Source: Chloroflexota bacterium
GTDB taxonomy: Bacteria > Chloroflexota > Dehalococcoidia > SHYB01 > JACPQI01
Reading direction: 5' to 3'
NCBI GenBank assembly: GCA_016190545.1
Contig: JACPQI010000126.1
Location: 1-10,069 of the forward strand
Length of the DNA stretch: 10,069 bases
The notes beneath the pieces were generated by a model, which was given only the letters and a program-made list of their open reading frames with translations, ran no database searches and was not told where the DNA came from. Below, piece by piece: positions 1 through 6,022 of the stretch; position 1 is the first letter of the stretch; every line of letters starts with the position of its first letter. The position numbers and the translations under genes are program-made.

Positions 1-155
1 CCGCGCACCAGGCGATAGGGAATGAACTTGTTGTCCAGGACCTCGCCGCGCTGGTACCTGGCTATCTCGGCGTCGAACTCGTCCATCTCCTGAGGGAGAT
101 AGGGAATGATCTCCAGCTTCTTCCGCTGTCCGGTCTTGCTCGGCTTCTGAGACAC
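1..155 (-). CDS. Nitrite/sulfite reductase-like protein, N-terminal fragment
   Basis: The minus strand is open from a GTG at 155 to the window edge, giving 51 complete codons. A GGAGG box (162-166 on the plus strand) sits 6 nt before the GTG and fixes the start. The peptide begins with a basic stretch (SQKPSKTGQRKK), then has EIIPYLPQEMDEFD, RYQRGEV and KFIPYRLVRG. In the ferredoxin-type nitrite/sulfite reductase family the N-terminus typically has an 'EI..F...V..F..GE....F.PFRL..G.YGQRQ' pattern, and this peptide follows it up to the RLVRG just before the expected GxYGQRQ. That family uses sirohaem and a 4Fe-4S cluster for six-electron reduction of nitrite or sulfite in the cytoplasm. No cofactor ligand lies within the fragment, so the product name rests on the N-terminal pattern alone. 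Reading this as a real gene is firm; the function is moderately sure. Confidence 0.62.
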   Translation of the reverse strand, partial: MSQKPSKTGQRKKLEIIPYLPQEMDEFDAEIARYQRGEVLDNKFIPYRLVR

Positions 156-478
156 GATGGGCCTCCACTTCTAGTGCAAACAAGGATAGGAGATGATGGT
201 ACGAAATGAGGTGGCTGTAGCGCCGCAGGTGAGGAGCGAAGAAAGCGCCCTTGGCCTAGCTACAGGCGCACGGCGCGCAGCTACAAAGGCAACAGGAGCA
301 CGGCTGCACGGGAACGCCGGTGCAGTCGAAAGCGAGCGTTAACGAAATGGTGATAGTGGCCATAACGCCCCTGCGCCTAAATGTCTATGAGTCATGTTAA
401 CAAAGTCAACTTCAGGTGTCAAGGAAAATGGGCCAGTACCGCCGTCGCGGGATGGTACACTCAGGGCGCGTTTTGCAT
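156..478. other. Divergent intergenic control region, no gene seen
   Basis: This stretch separates the reductase fragment (minus) from the transporter (plus). I see no tRNA, riboswitch or convincing small ORF in it, apart from the possible upstream extension of the transporter from a GTG at 416. It contains several short inverted pieces: CTGCAC/GTGCAG at 304-309 and 320-325 (10-nt loop), and GCTGTAGC near 209 against GCTACAGG near 259. The palindrome GTTAAC occurs twice, at 338-343 and 396-401, each followed by purine-AA. A weak promoter for the transporter could be TTAACG (339-344) with CATAAC (361-366), 16 nt apart. None of these is strong enough to name a regulator. Confidence 0.45.
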
Positions 479-1738
479 ATGAGAGGACGTGTGGGCCGTC
501 GATTCTCGTATGGCTGGGTCATTCTGGGCGTGGCTGTCTTGGGCATGTTCACGACATCCACGTCAGGGGCCAGCCTCTACACCGTGTTCATCGAGCCACT
601 GGAGGCCGAATTCGGCTGGTCGCGCACGTTTACCTCCGGTGTCATCACCGCCGCGGCCCTGGCTGGCGGGTTTCTTTCACCTTTCGGCGGTCTTCTCTTG
701 GACCGGTTTGGCATACGGCGGGTGTTGCTGGCGGGAGGTGTCATTGGCGTGGGGGCCGGGTTCGCGCTCTCGGCTGCGCAAAACGGCTGGCAGTTCTATT
801 CGGCGTTCGTTGTCCTGCGCATGGTGTCCGAGGGGGTGGTGGCGTTAGGTCTGATGACGATGGTCTCCAACTGGTTCGTGGCCAAGCGGGGGCGGGCTAT
901 GGGCCTGACGCTGGGAGGCGGGTACGTGGGCGCCGGGCTGTTGCCGCTGGTCGCCTATACACTCATCCGGGTCTTTTCCTGGCGGGTCGCCTTCGGGTTT
1001 GCAGGAATGCTGTTCATCGGCTTCCTGCTCATACCCACCGCTCTCTTTGCCCGCCAGGGGCCGGAGGAGAAGGGGCTGCTCTCGGACGGCCACGCTCCTC
1101 AACCCGGGTCTCCCGGCGCTGCCCCTGCGGCGGCGCTGCCTGTGGGCGACGAGTCCGCCTACACCTTGCGGCAGGCGCTGCGGCTACCAGCGTTCTGGCT
1201 GCTGCTCACTATCCTGGTTCTCGTCCAGGTGGTCCAGACGGGCCTGCTGGTGCACCTGGTGCCGATCTTGAAGTCGGCGGGTCTCACGTCGGGGCTGGCC
1301 GCCATCGTGGTGTCGCTGGCCGCGCTGATGCGCGTGGGAGGTAACGTGGCGTGGGGACTACTGGCGGAGCGGTTTTCCATCCGGCTATGCCTGCTGGCGG
1401 CGATCGCCTTGGTGACGGCGGCGACGGCGGCGATGTACAACATGTCGAACGCGCCGCAGGCCATCGTCCTGGTCCTGTTCTGGGGCTTCAACGTGGCCGG
1501 GCTTATGACAATGGAATGGCTGGTATACCCGCAGTACTTTGGACGCCGCCACTTCGCCAGCATCCGAGGCTTTGCCGGCCCCTTCATTTTGACGGGCTCC
1601 GCAATCGGCCCGATTGTCGCCGGTTCCATTTATGACCACACGGACAGTTATAAGTGGGCGATGGTGTTCTTCGCCCTGTGCGGCGCGCTGGCTGGGGTGG
1701 TAGCGTTGCTGCTCCGCCGTCCGGCACCTCGGGGCTAG
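479..1738 (+). CDS. Major facilitator superfamily transporter, OFA/monocarboxylate-like
   Basis: A 419-residue, 12-span integral membrane protein. The N-terminus RRFSYGWVIL leads straight into helix 1, followed by EFGWSRT (44-50), a pattern common in the oxalate/formate-antiporter and monocarboxylate branch of the MFS. The cytoplasmic loop 2-3 motif is present as DRFGIRR (75-81). A second half follows a soluble linker of about 40 residues rich in Ala, Pro and Gly (near residues 200-235), as expected for the central loop. The substrate cannot be read from sequence; small organic anions are the family's usual cargo. The open frame extends up to a GTG at 416. I chose the ATG at 479 because the family normally starts just before the RxFYGW segment, but no start has a clear ribosome binding site, and 428 is possible. 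The gene ends 22 nt from the convergent sigma factor gene. No recognised terminator lies between them. Confidence 0.88.
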   Translation: MRGRVGRRFSYGWVILGVAVLGMFTTSTSGASLYTVFIEPLEAEFGWSRTFTSGVITAAALAGGFLSPFGGLLLDRFGIRRVLLAGGVIGVGAGFALSAAQNGWQFYSAFVVLRMVSEGVVALGLMTMVSNWFVAKRGRAMGLTLGGGYVGAGLLPLVAYTLIRVFSWRVAFGFAGMLFIGFLLIPTALFARQGPEEKGLLSDGHAPQPGSPGAAPAAALPVGDESAYTLRQALRLPAFWLLLTILVLVQVVQTGLLVHLVPILKSAGLTSGLAAIVVSLAALMRVGGNVAWGLLAERFSIRLCLLAAIALVTAATAAMYNMSNAPQAIVLVLFWGFNVAGLMTMEWLVYPQYFGRRHFASIRGFAGPFILTGSAIGPIVAGSIYDHTDSYKWAMVFFALCGALAGVVALLLRRPAPRG

Positions 1739-1760
1739 GCGGACGCGCAGGCAGGCGGCC

Positions 1761-3164
1761 TTACGTCATGTATTCCTCAAGCTGTCGGGCCAGGCCGGCC
1801 TGCCGCAGCTTCTCCATGGCCCGCGATTCCAGTTGGCGGATGCGCTCGCGGGTGACGCCTAGGGCCTTGCCAACCTCTTCCAGGGTGCGGACATGTCCCT
1901 CCACCAGGCCAAAGCGCAACTCCACTACCTTGCGCTCGCGCGGGTCCAGGGTGGTAAGGAGGTCGCGCACCTCCTGTTTCAGCAGCTCCTGGGTGGCCAT
2001 CTCCATAGGGCCGGGCTTGGTGGTGTCCTCCACCATCTCGCCCAGAGTGGTCTCATAGTCCTCGCTGGGTGGGCGCTCCAGGGAGGTGGCCACATAGGGC
2101 AGGCGCAGCAGCTCGCGGATGCGACGCACCGGCACGTTCATCTCCCGCGCGATCTCCTCCTCGGTGGGCTCGCGGCCCAGGACCTTGAGCATCTCGTGGT
2201 AGACCTTCTCGAACTTGGTGAGGGTCTCCGTCATGTGGACGGGGATGCGTATGGTGCGGGCCTGGTCGGCCAGGGCGCGGGTGACGGACTGGCGTATCCA
2301 CCAGGTGGCGTAGGTGCTGAAGCGATAGCCGCGCCGGTGGTCGAACTTCTCCACGGCACGGGCCAGGCCCAGGTTGCCCTCCTGGATGAGGTCCGGCAGC
2401 GGGATGCCACGGCCCTGGTAGCGCTTGGCGATACTGACCACCAGGCGCAGGTTAGACTCCACCAGGAGCTGCTCAGCGTGGTCGGACGCGTCCTTGACCG
2501 CCTCCAGGTGCCTGCGGACACGGTACTCGTGAGGGGAGAGCAACTTCATGAACTCCTTGACGCCGGGGAGAGCGGTACCCTTGCCTTTGGGGCGCTTTGC
2601 CAGCAGCTCCCAGGCGAACTCCGGTACGAGGTGGCTGAGCAGGGAGACGTCGATGAAGGCCGCCTCGACCTTGCGCGCGCCGCCGCCGTGTTTCCTGACG
2701 ACGCCCTTCACCGTGGACGGCTCCAGGACAGAGTCGATGGCGGCGCGGAGCTCGTGGCTGATGATGATGGCGGCCAGGCCCCGCTTGTCCTTAGACGCCA
2801 GCACGTCTCGCAGGGCCTTGAGGATGAGCTGGTACTCCAGCAGCTTGGAATAGGCGCGGTGGACGACCGACATGGCGCTGGGTGTGAAGCCCTGCTCCTC
2901 GGCCTGTTCCTCTTCCATCGTTTTCAGGTACTTGCCGATCTCGATGGCCTTGCCCAGCGTCCGCTCTTCCTCTGGCTTGAGCAAGGGAAAGGTGGCGGCC
3001 TGTTGCAAGTAGGCCCGGACCACGTCCGGGAAGGACTCTTCCTCCGGGGCGCTCGGCTTGACAACGACGGGTTCTTCTTCTACAACAACGGGCGTCTCCC
3101 CCGGTGTATCCCCGTTAAGGGATTCCAAGACGTCCGCTTCCGCCACTTTGCGTTTCTTTGCCAC
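1761..3164 (-). CDS. rpoD: RNA polymerase sigma factor, RpoD/sigma-70 group
   Basis: A 467-residue sigma-70 protein that directs core RNA polymerase to promoters. Region 1.2 lies at about 45-80 ([11 protein letters not shown]). Region 2 lies at about 229-312 and includes the core-binding part ([25 protein letters not shown]) and the promoter -10 reading and melting helix ([13 protein letters not shown], then RTIRIPVHM). Region 3 follows at about 313-375. Region 4 ends the protein, with the -35 reading helix-turn-helix at 426-449 ([20 protein letters not shown]). There is no region 1.1; the first 44 residues are a short acidic, Pro/Val-rich tail. An insertion of about 145 residues separates regions 1.2 and 2.1. 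The start is a GTG 3 nt after the antiporter stop, with GGAGG (3173-3177 on the plus strand) 8 nt upstream inside the antiporter's last codons, so translation is probably coupled. It may be the housekeeping sigma or a close group 2 paralogue. Confidence 0.93.
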   Translation of the reverse strand: MAKKRKVAEADVLESLNGDTPGETPVVVEEEPVVVKPSAPEEESFPDVVRAYLQQAATFPLLKPEEERTLGKAIEIGKYLKTMEEEQAEEQGFTPSAMSVVHRAYSKLLEYQLILKALRDVLASKDKRGLAAIIISHELRAAIDSVLEPSTVKGVVRKHGGGARKVEAAFIDVSLLSHLVPEFAWELLAKRPKGKGTALPGVKEFMKLLSPHEYRVRRHLEAVKDASDHAEQLLVESNLRLVVSIAKRYQGRGIPLPDLIQEGNLGLARAVEKFDHRRGYRFSTYATWWIRQSVTRALADQARTIRIPVHMTETLTKFEKVYHEMLKVLGREPTEEEIAREMNVPVRRIRELLRLPYVATSLERPPSEDYETTLGEMVEDTTKPGPMEMATQELLKQEVRDLLTTLDPRERKVVELRFGLVEGHVRTLEEVGKALGVTRERIRQLESRAMEKLRQAGLARQLEEYMT

Positions 3165-3167
3165 GGC

Positions 3168-4532
3168 CTAAGCCTCCTCTTTCTGCCCAAGGCCGCGCCC
3201 GATTGACGGCCCCTCCAGGCTGGGATCACGCAAGTCTGACTTGTTGGGTACGCCCAGGGCCGCGCTCACGGCATCGGCGCCTTTGGCCGCCGAGCGGGCG
3301 AACCGTCTAGGACGAAGCATAAAGCGCGCCCTTTGTGGGCGCCGGGCGACAAGCGCGTGGAAGTGTGATACCTCTGCTATTTTAGCAAGTATTGGCGGCG
3401 TTGAATCGAGCAAGAGAGAGTTAATAAGGATGGTGACAACAGCGCTCGCGATGATCAGGTTAAAGAGGAAGTCGTCGATGACACCTTGGTTGGCGCCGGT
3501 CCGGGCGAGGATGAAGGCGAACTCACCTATCTGCGCCAAGGCGAGGCCGGTAAGAAGGGCTACAGCACCGGGATAACGGAAGGCTTTGATGAGAAAGGCG
3601 GAAATAGCTGTCTTCCCAACGAGGACAGCGCCGATTGTTGCGAAGAGTGGCAGTGGGTGTTCCCATATGAACTTGGGGTCCAACAACATTCCCACAGAGG
3701 CGAAGAAGAAGACAGCAAAGATGTCTCGCAGGGGCAGGATGCCGGTAACGGCTTGCGCTCTGTGCTTTGATTCCGCGACGACAAGGCCGGCAAGGAATCC
3801 GCCCACCGCAAAGGACAACCCGAACTCCTGCACGGCAAGGGCGCCGCCAAGGGCGAGGGCAACGGTGGTGACGAGCAAGAGTTCCGGAGACTGCAAGGCG
3901 GCCACCTTATTCAGGATCCACGGCCACAGTTGCTTGCCTATGATGTAGGTAGCGGTAAGAATGCCCAGGGCTTTTCCGAATGCGATGCTGGCTTCTCCTA
4001 CGCTTCCCCCCTCCGCCCCCAGGACGACGAGCAGCACCACCAAGAGGGGAATGGAGGTGAGGTCCTGGACTACCGAAATGCCAGTGGCGATCTTGGAGTG
4101 GATGCTTTGTGTCTCGCCCCGGTCCGACATGACTTTCGCAATGACCGCCGTGCTCGACTGGGCTAGTACGACTCCAAGGAAAAGACCATGCCCGAAGTCC
4201 ATATCGAGCAGGGGGGCCAGACCCAGTCCCAGCAGAATCGTCAGGGCGACCTGGGCGAGTCCGCCTAAGAAGACCACACCACCGACCTTCCGGAACGAGG
4301 CAAACGAGATCTGTGTGCCCATGACGAAAAGGAGAAAGGCGACGCCGATCTCGGTGAGGAATCCGATGCGGTTGATGTCAGCTTCTGGGCCAGGAGTGAA
4401 AGGCCCTACCGCCACGCCACCAATGATATAGCCAACGATGGTTGGTTGTTTCAGCCAAGTGGCTACTGTCCCGCCCGCAACCGCTGCGGCGACAATCAAC
4501 ACCAAGTCAACGATGATGGCTGAGTCCGTCAT
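3168..4532 (-). CDS. CPA2-family cation/proton antiporter (KefB-like)
   Basis: A 454-residue membrane protein with about 12-13 hydrophobic spans, exchanging monovalent cations (K+ or Na+) for protons. Family signatures are KQPTIVGYIIGG (28-39), AQSSTAVIAKVMSDRG (124-139), VVQDLTSIPLL (154-164) with the QD pair typical of the KefB/KefC branch, FAVGGFLAGLV (241-251), FASVGMLLDP (277-286) and LAQIGEFAFIL (332-342). The last 70 or so residues form a short basic soluble tail, not an RCK/TrkA-N nucleotide-binding domain, so the gene lacks the gating domain of true KefB/KefC. The frame is open to a GTG at 4598, but that would add an unusual 22-residue soluble extension that overlaps a GC hairpin. 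I therefore prefer the ATG at 4532, preceded by GGGGCGG. The gene is the first of a two-gene unit with the sigma factor. Ion specificity is not visible. Confidence 0.9.
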   Translation of the reverse strand: MTDSAIIVDLVLIVAAAVAGGTVATWLKQPTIVGYIIGGVAVGPFTPGPEADINRIGFLTEIGVAFLLFVMGTQISFASFRKVGGVVFLGGLAQVALTILLGLGLAPLLDMDFGHGLFLGVVLAQSSTAVIAKVMSDRGETQSIHSKIATGISVVQDLTSIPLLVVLLVVLGAEGGSVGEASIAFGKALGILTATYIIGKQLWPWILNKVAALQSPELLLVTTVALALGGALAVQEFGLSFAVGGFLAGLVVAESKHRAQAVTGILPLRDIFAVFFFASVGMLLDPKFIWEHPLPLFATIGAVLVGKTAISAFLIKAFRYPGAVALLTGLALAQIGEFAFILARTGANQGVIDDFLFNLIIASAVVTILINSLLLDSTPPILAKIAEVSHFHALVARRPQRARFMLRPRRFARSAAKGADAVSAALGVPNKSDLRDPSLEGPSIGRGLGQKEEA

Positions 4533-4579
4533 GTCGAGGCCGCCCCACCCAAACTGTCCATCCACTTTCAGACAAACAA

Positions 4580-4596
4580 GCCCCCATACGGGGGGC
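4580..4596 (-). promoter_or_regulatory. GC hairpin with T-rich 3' flank in the antiporter leader
   Basis: GCCCCC (4580-4585) pairs with GGGGGC (4591-4596) around a 5-nt loop. On the minus strand the stem is followed by TTGTTTGT, which resembles an intrinsic terminator. No minus-strand gene lies upstream, so if it acts it would act as a leader attenuator or a barrier to antisense transcription from the divergent copper cluster, ending 47 nt before the antiporter ATG. No riboswitch class was recognised around it. Confidence 0.4.
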
Positions 4597-4661
4597 ACTC
4601 ACATTATGCCCTATTTCATCCATTCTGCATACCCTGTGAAACGATCAGAGAAGCCCAAGCG

Positions 4662-4667
4662 TATACT
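4662..4667 (+). promoter_or_regulatory. Putative -10 box of the copper cluster
   Basis: TATACT matches the sigma-70 -10 consensus at five of six positions and ends 8 nt before the ATG at 4676. There is no good -35 at 16-18 nt (the closest matter is TGAAAC at 4637-4642, 19 nt away). If used, the transcript would be leaderless or nearly so, which agrees with the absence of a Shine-Dalgarno sequence before 4676. Confidence 0.35.
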
Positions 4668-4675
4668 ACGATGTT

Positions 4676-5092
4676 ATGGTGAAGCTGCTGGCTGGTGTGG
4701 GAGCGGTCCTTCTCATGGCAGGCCTGCTGGGGCCCGTCTACGACCACCACTTCGCTGAGCGACTGCCGCTTCACGGCCACGTCCCTTTCACTGGGGGCAT
4801 ATCTGCCCACCTCCACATGTACCAGGCGCCGCACACCCACCACAGTGGGCCGCAGGACCGCCACCAAGGCCCTACGGAGAAGGCCGACGACCATGACGCA
4901 GTCGTCGTCATTGCGCCCGGCGATGCGCTTAGCGCGCCCTTTGTCGTCACCGGGCTGTCACCCGCTCAGGCGGCTTCGCTGGTAGCCGGCCTCGACAGCA
5001 GCATTCTTACTCCCCTCTTGCCCGCAGACGTTCCCCCTCCCTCTTCTGTATCGCACTCGCCCCCCGCGCCTCCTCCTCGTGTTGCTGTTTAG
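4676..5092 (+). CDS. His-rich exported or membrane-anchored protein, function unknown
   Basis: A 138-residue protein. Residues 3-20 form a hydrophobic signal or anchor segment (KLLAGVGAVLLMAGLLG). The next 50 residues are packed with histidine: DHH, LHGH, AHLH, PHTHH, RHQ and DDHD account for 11 of the protein's 12 histidines. After a short Ala/Val-rich segment the C-terminus is Pro/Ser-rich (PPPSSVSHSPPAPPP). There is no cysteine and little methionine, so any metal site would be of the histidine type (Cu(II), Zn or Ni). I do not recognise a named family. It is the first gene of a cluster with CopC, CopD and SCO domains, which makes extracytoplasmic copper binding the most reasonable guess. 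No ribosome binding site precedes the ATG; an in-frame ATG at 4715 has GGGAG upstream but would cut the hydrophobic segment in half. The next gene begins 46 nt downstream. Confidence 0.75.
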   Translation: MVKLLAGVGAVLLMAGLLGPVYDHHFAERLPLHGHVPFTGGISAHLHMYQAPHTHHSGPQDRHQGPTEKADDHDAVVVIAPGDALSAPFVVTGLSPAQAASLVAGLDSSILTPLLPADVPPPSSVSHSPPAPPPRVAV

Positions 5093-5138
5093 GCATTACC
5101 CTTCATCAGCAGCCACCCATATTACTAGAGGAGGAAGT

Positions 5139-5801
5139 ATGCGTCGACGCTTGTTACGTTTGTTCGCGACAGTCAGCATCGTTGCCATTGTCCTATCGCT
5201 ACTCGTGCCAGCTACTGCTTTGGCCCACGAGCAGCGGGATGTGGGTAAGTACCATTTTGTCGCCGGCTGGATTGTGGAGCCAGCATTCGAGGGCATCAAG
5301 AACGGAGTTGACTTGCGGGTGAGTGCCACAGACGGCCAGAAGCCTGTGGAGGGCCTGGAGCAGACCCTTCAGGTCGAAATCACTCATGTGCCAAGCAACA
5401 CCTCCAAGGCAGTTTCGCTGCGGACGATCTTCCGGGACCCCGGTCACTACACCTATGACCTGATCCCCACGGCGTCGGGCGTGTACCGGTTTCGCGTCTT
5501 CGGCATTATTGAAGGGACGCAAATCAACGAGACTTTCGTCTCTCGGGGCGGAGGGGGCGGGTTCGGCGATATCGAGCCGTCGAAGGACCTCCAGTTTCCC
5601 GTTCAATTGCCGGAGGTGCGGGAGATCCAAGGCGTGACGCGCGGCGCTCAGAGCGCGGCGGAGCAGGCCCAGGATGTTGCATTGAAGGCGGACGACAGCG
5701 CCAGCCTGGCCAGGACGCTGAGCATTGTTGGCATAGCGTTGGGCGGACTGGGCTTGGTAGCGGGTGTTGCATCCATTGCGGCAGTTCGTCGAAAGAAGTA
5801 G
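5139..5801 (+). CDS. Exported protein with predicted N-terminal His and C-terminal membrane anchor
   Basis: A 220-residue protein started by an ATG with AGGAGG 4 nt upstream, a strong ribosome binding site. It has a classic signal peptide: RRR, a hydrophobic core at 8-23, and a cleavage motif ALA ending at residue 29, so the mature chain would begin at His30 (HEQRDVG). Residues 30-150 look like a beta-sandwich (KYHFVAGWIVEPAFEG, NGVDLRVSATDG, VEITHVPSN, GHYTYDLIPTASGVYRFRVFG). A Gly-rich linker (GGGGGFG), a helical Ala/Gln-rich stretch (about 165-193) and a terminal membrane span with RRKK complete it, placing the body outside the membrane. The 'HExR.VG.Y.F..GW..EPA..G..NGV.L.V' style resembles conserved hypothetical proteins of Chloroflexota and archaea as I remember them. 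The biochemical role is unknown. Its position just before CopC-CopD suggests copper handling. Confidence 0.82.
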   Translation: MRRRLLRLFATVSIVAIVLSLLVPATALAHEQRDVGKYHFVAGWIVEPAFEGIKNGVDLRVSATDGQKPVEGLEQTLQVEITHVPSNTSKAVSLRTIFRDPGHYTYDLIPTASGVYRFRVFGIIEGTQINETFVSRGGGGGFGDIEPSKDLQFPVQLPEVREIQGVTRGAQSAAEQAQDVALKADDSASLARTLSIVGIALGGLGLVAGVASIAAVRRKK

Positions 5802-5836
5802 GCATGGTGGTGAAACCAGGAGCAAAAACGACCCTG

Positions 5837-5869
5837 GTGGGTGGCGGAAGAATTTCCTCCGCCACCCAC
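5837..5869 (+). repeat. Perfect 12-bp intercistronic hairpin
   Basis: GTGGGTGGCGGA (5837-5848) and TCCGCCACCCAC (5858-5869) are exact reverse complements separated by a 9-nt loop. The structure sits between the stop of the exported protein (5801) and the ATG at 5879, immediately before that gene's GGAG ribosome binding site (5870-5873). No U-tract follows, so it is not a canonical intrinsic terminator. It may protect the 3' end of the upstream cistron, partly attenuate transcription, or modulate initiation of the small gene. Confidence 0.7.
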
Positions 5870-5878
5870 GGAGTTGTC

Positions 5879-6022
5879 ATGCCCGCACTTGCCGCACACG
5901 CCGTGAGCGGAGGCTCAGGATTCGCGGACGAGCTACTCGGATTAGGATTCGTTCTGGCCTTCGGGCTGTTGCTGCTCGGCTTCGTGTACCTGCGGAAGAA
6001 GCGAAAAAGGGGCCGCAAATGA
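5879..6022 (+). CDS. Small single-span membrane protein, function unknown
   Basis: A 47-residue protein: a short N-terminal part (MPALAAHAVSGGSG), one membrane span at about 20-38 (LGLGFVLAFGLLLLGFVYL) and a strongly basic tail (RKKRKRGRK). The charge pattern predicts the N-terminus outside and the tail in the cytoplasm. I chose the ATG at 5879 because GGAG lies 5 nt upstream and because the hairpin at 5837-5869 would otherwise be coding. An ATG at 5804 in the same frame would add 25 residues. The TGA overlaps the ATG of the CopC-CopD fusion (ATGA), so the two are very probably translationally coupled. Small membrane subunits are common beside oxidase and copper-transport genes, but no family was recognised. 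Confidence 0.65.
   Translation: MPALAAHAVSGGSGFADELLGLGFVLAFGLLLLGFVYLRKKRKRGRK

Noticed and set aside
200..340. A structured RNA or tRNA in the GC-rich part of the left intergenic region
   Set aside because: Only short imperfect inverted pieces are present; no cloverleaf, T-box or known riboswitch core could be assembled.
394..1344. Plus-strand frame of 316 codons overlapping the transporter
   Set aside because: Arg/Gly-rich composition without a fold; the overlapping frame is a clear 12-span MFS protein.
1893..3206. Long plus-strand open frame of 437 codons opposite the sigma factor gene
   Set aside because: It is antisense to a gene with unmistakable sigma-70 motifs, has Leu/His/Gly-rich composition typical of a GC-rich shadow frame, and matches no family.
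5837..5869. Reading the 12-bp hairpin as an intrinsic terminator
   Set aside because: The stem is followed by GGAGTTGTC and not a U-tract, and the downstream genes are coupled and on the same strand.
5764..6018. N-terminal extension of the CopC-CopD fusion from the upstream ATG
   Set aside because: It would overlap the end of the 220-residue gene and all of the small membrane gene, is Arg-rich, and would bury the signal peptide that starts at 6019.
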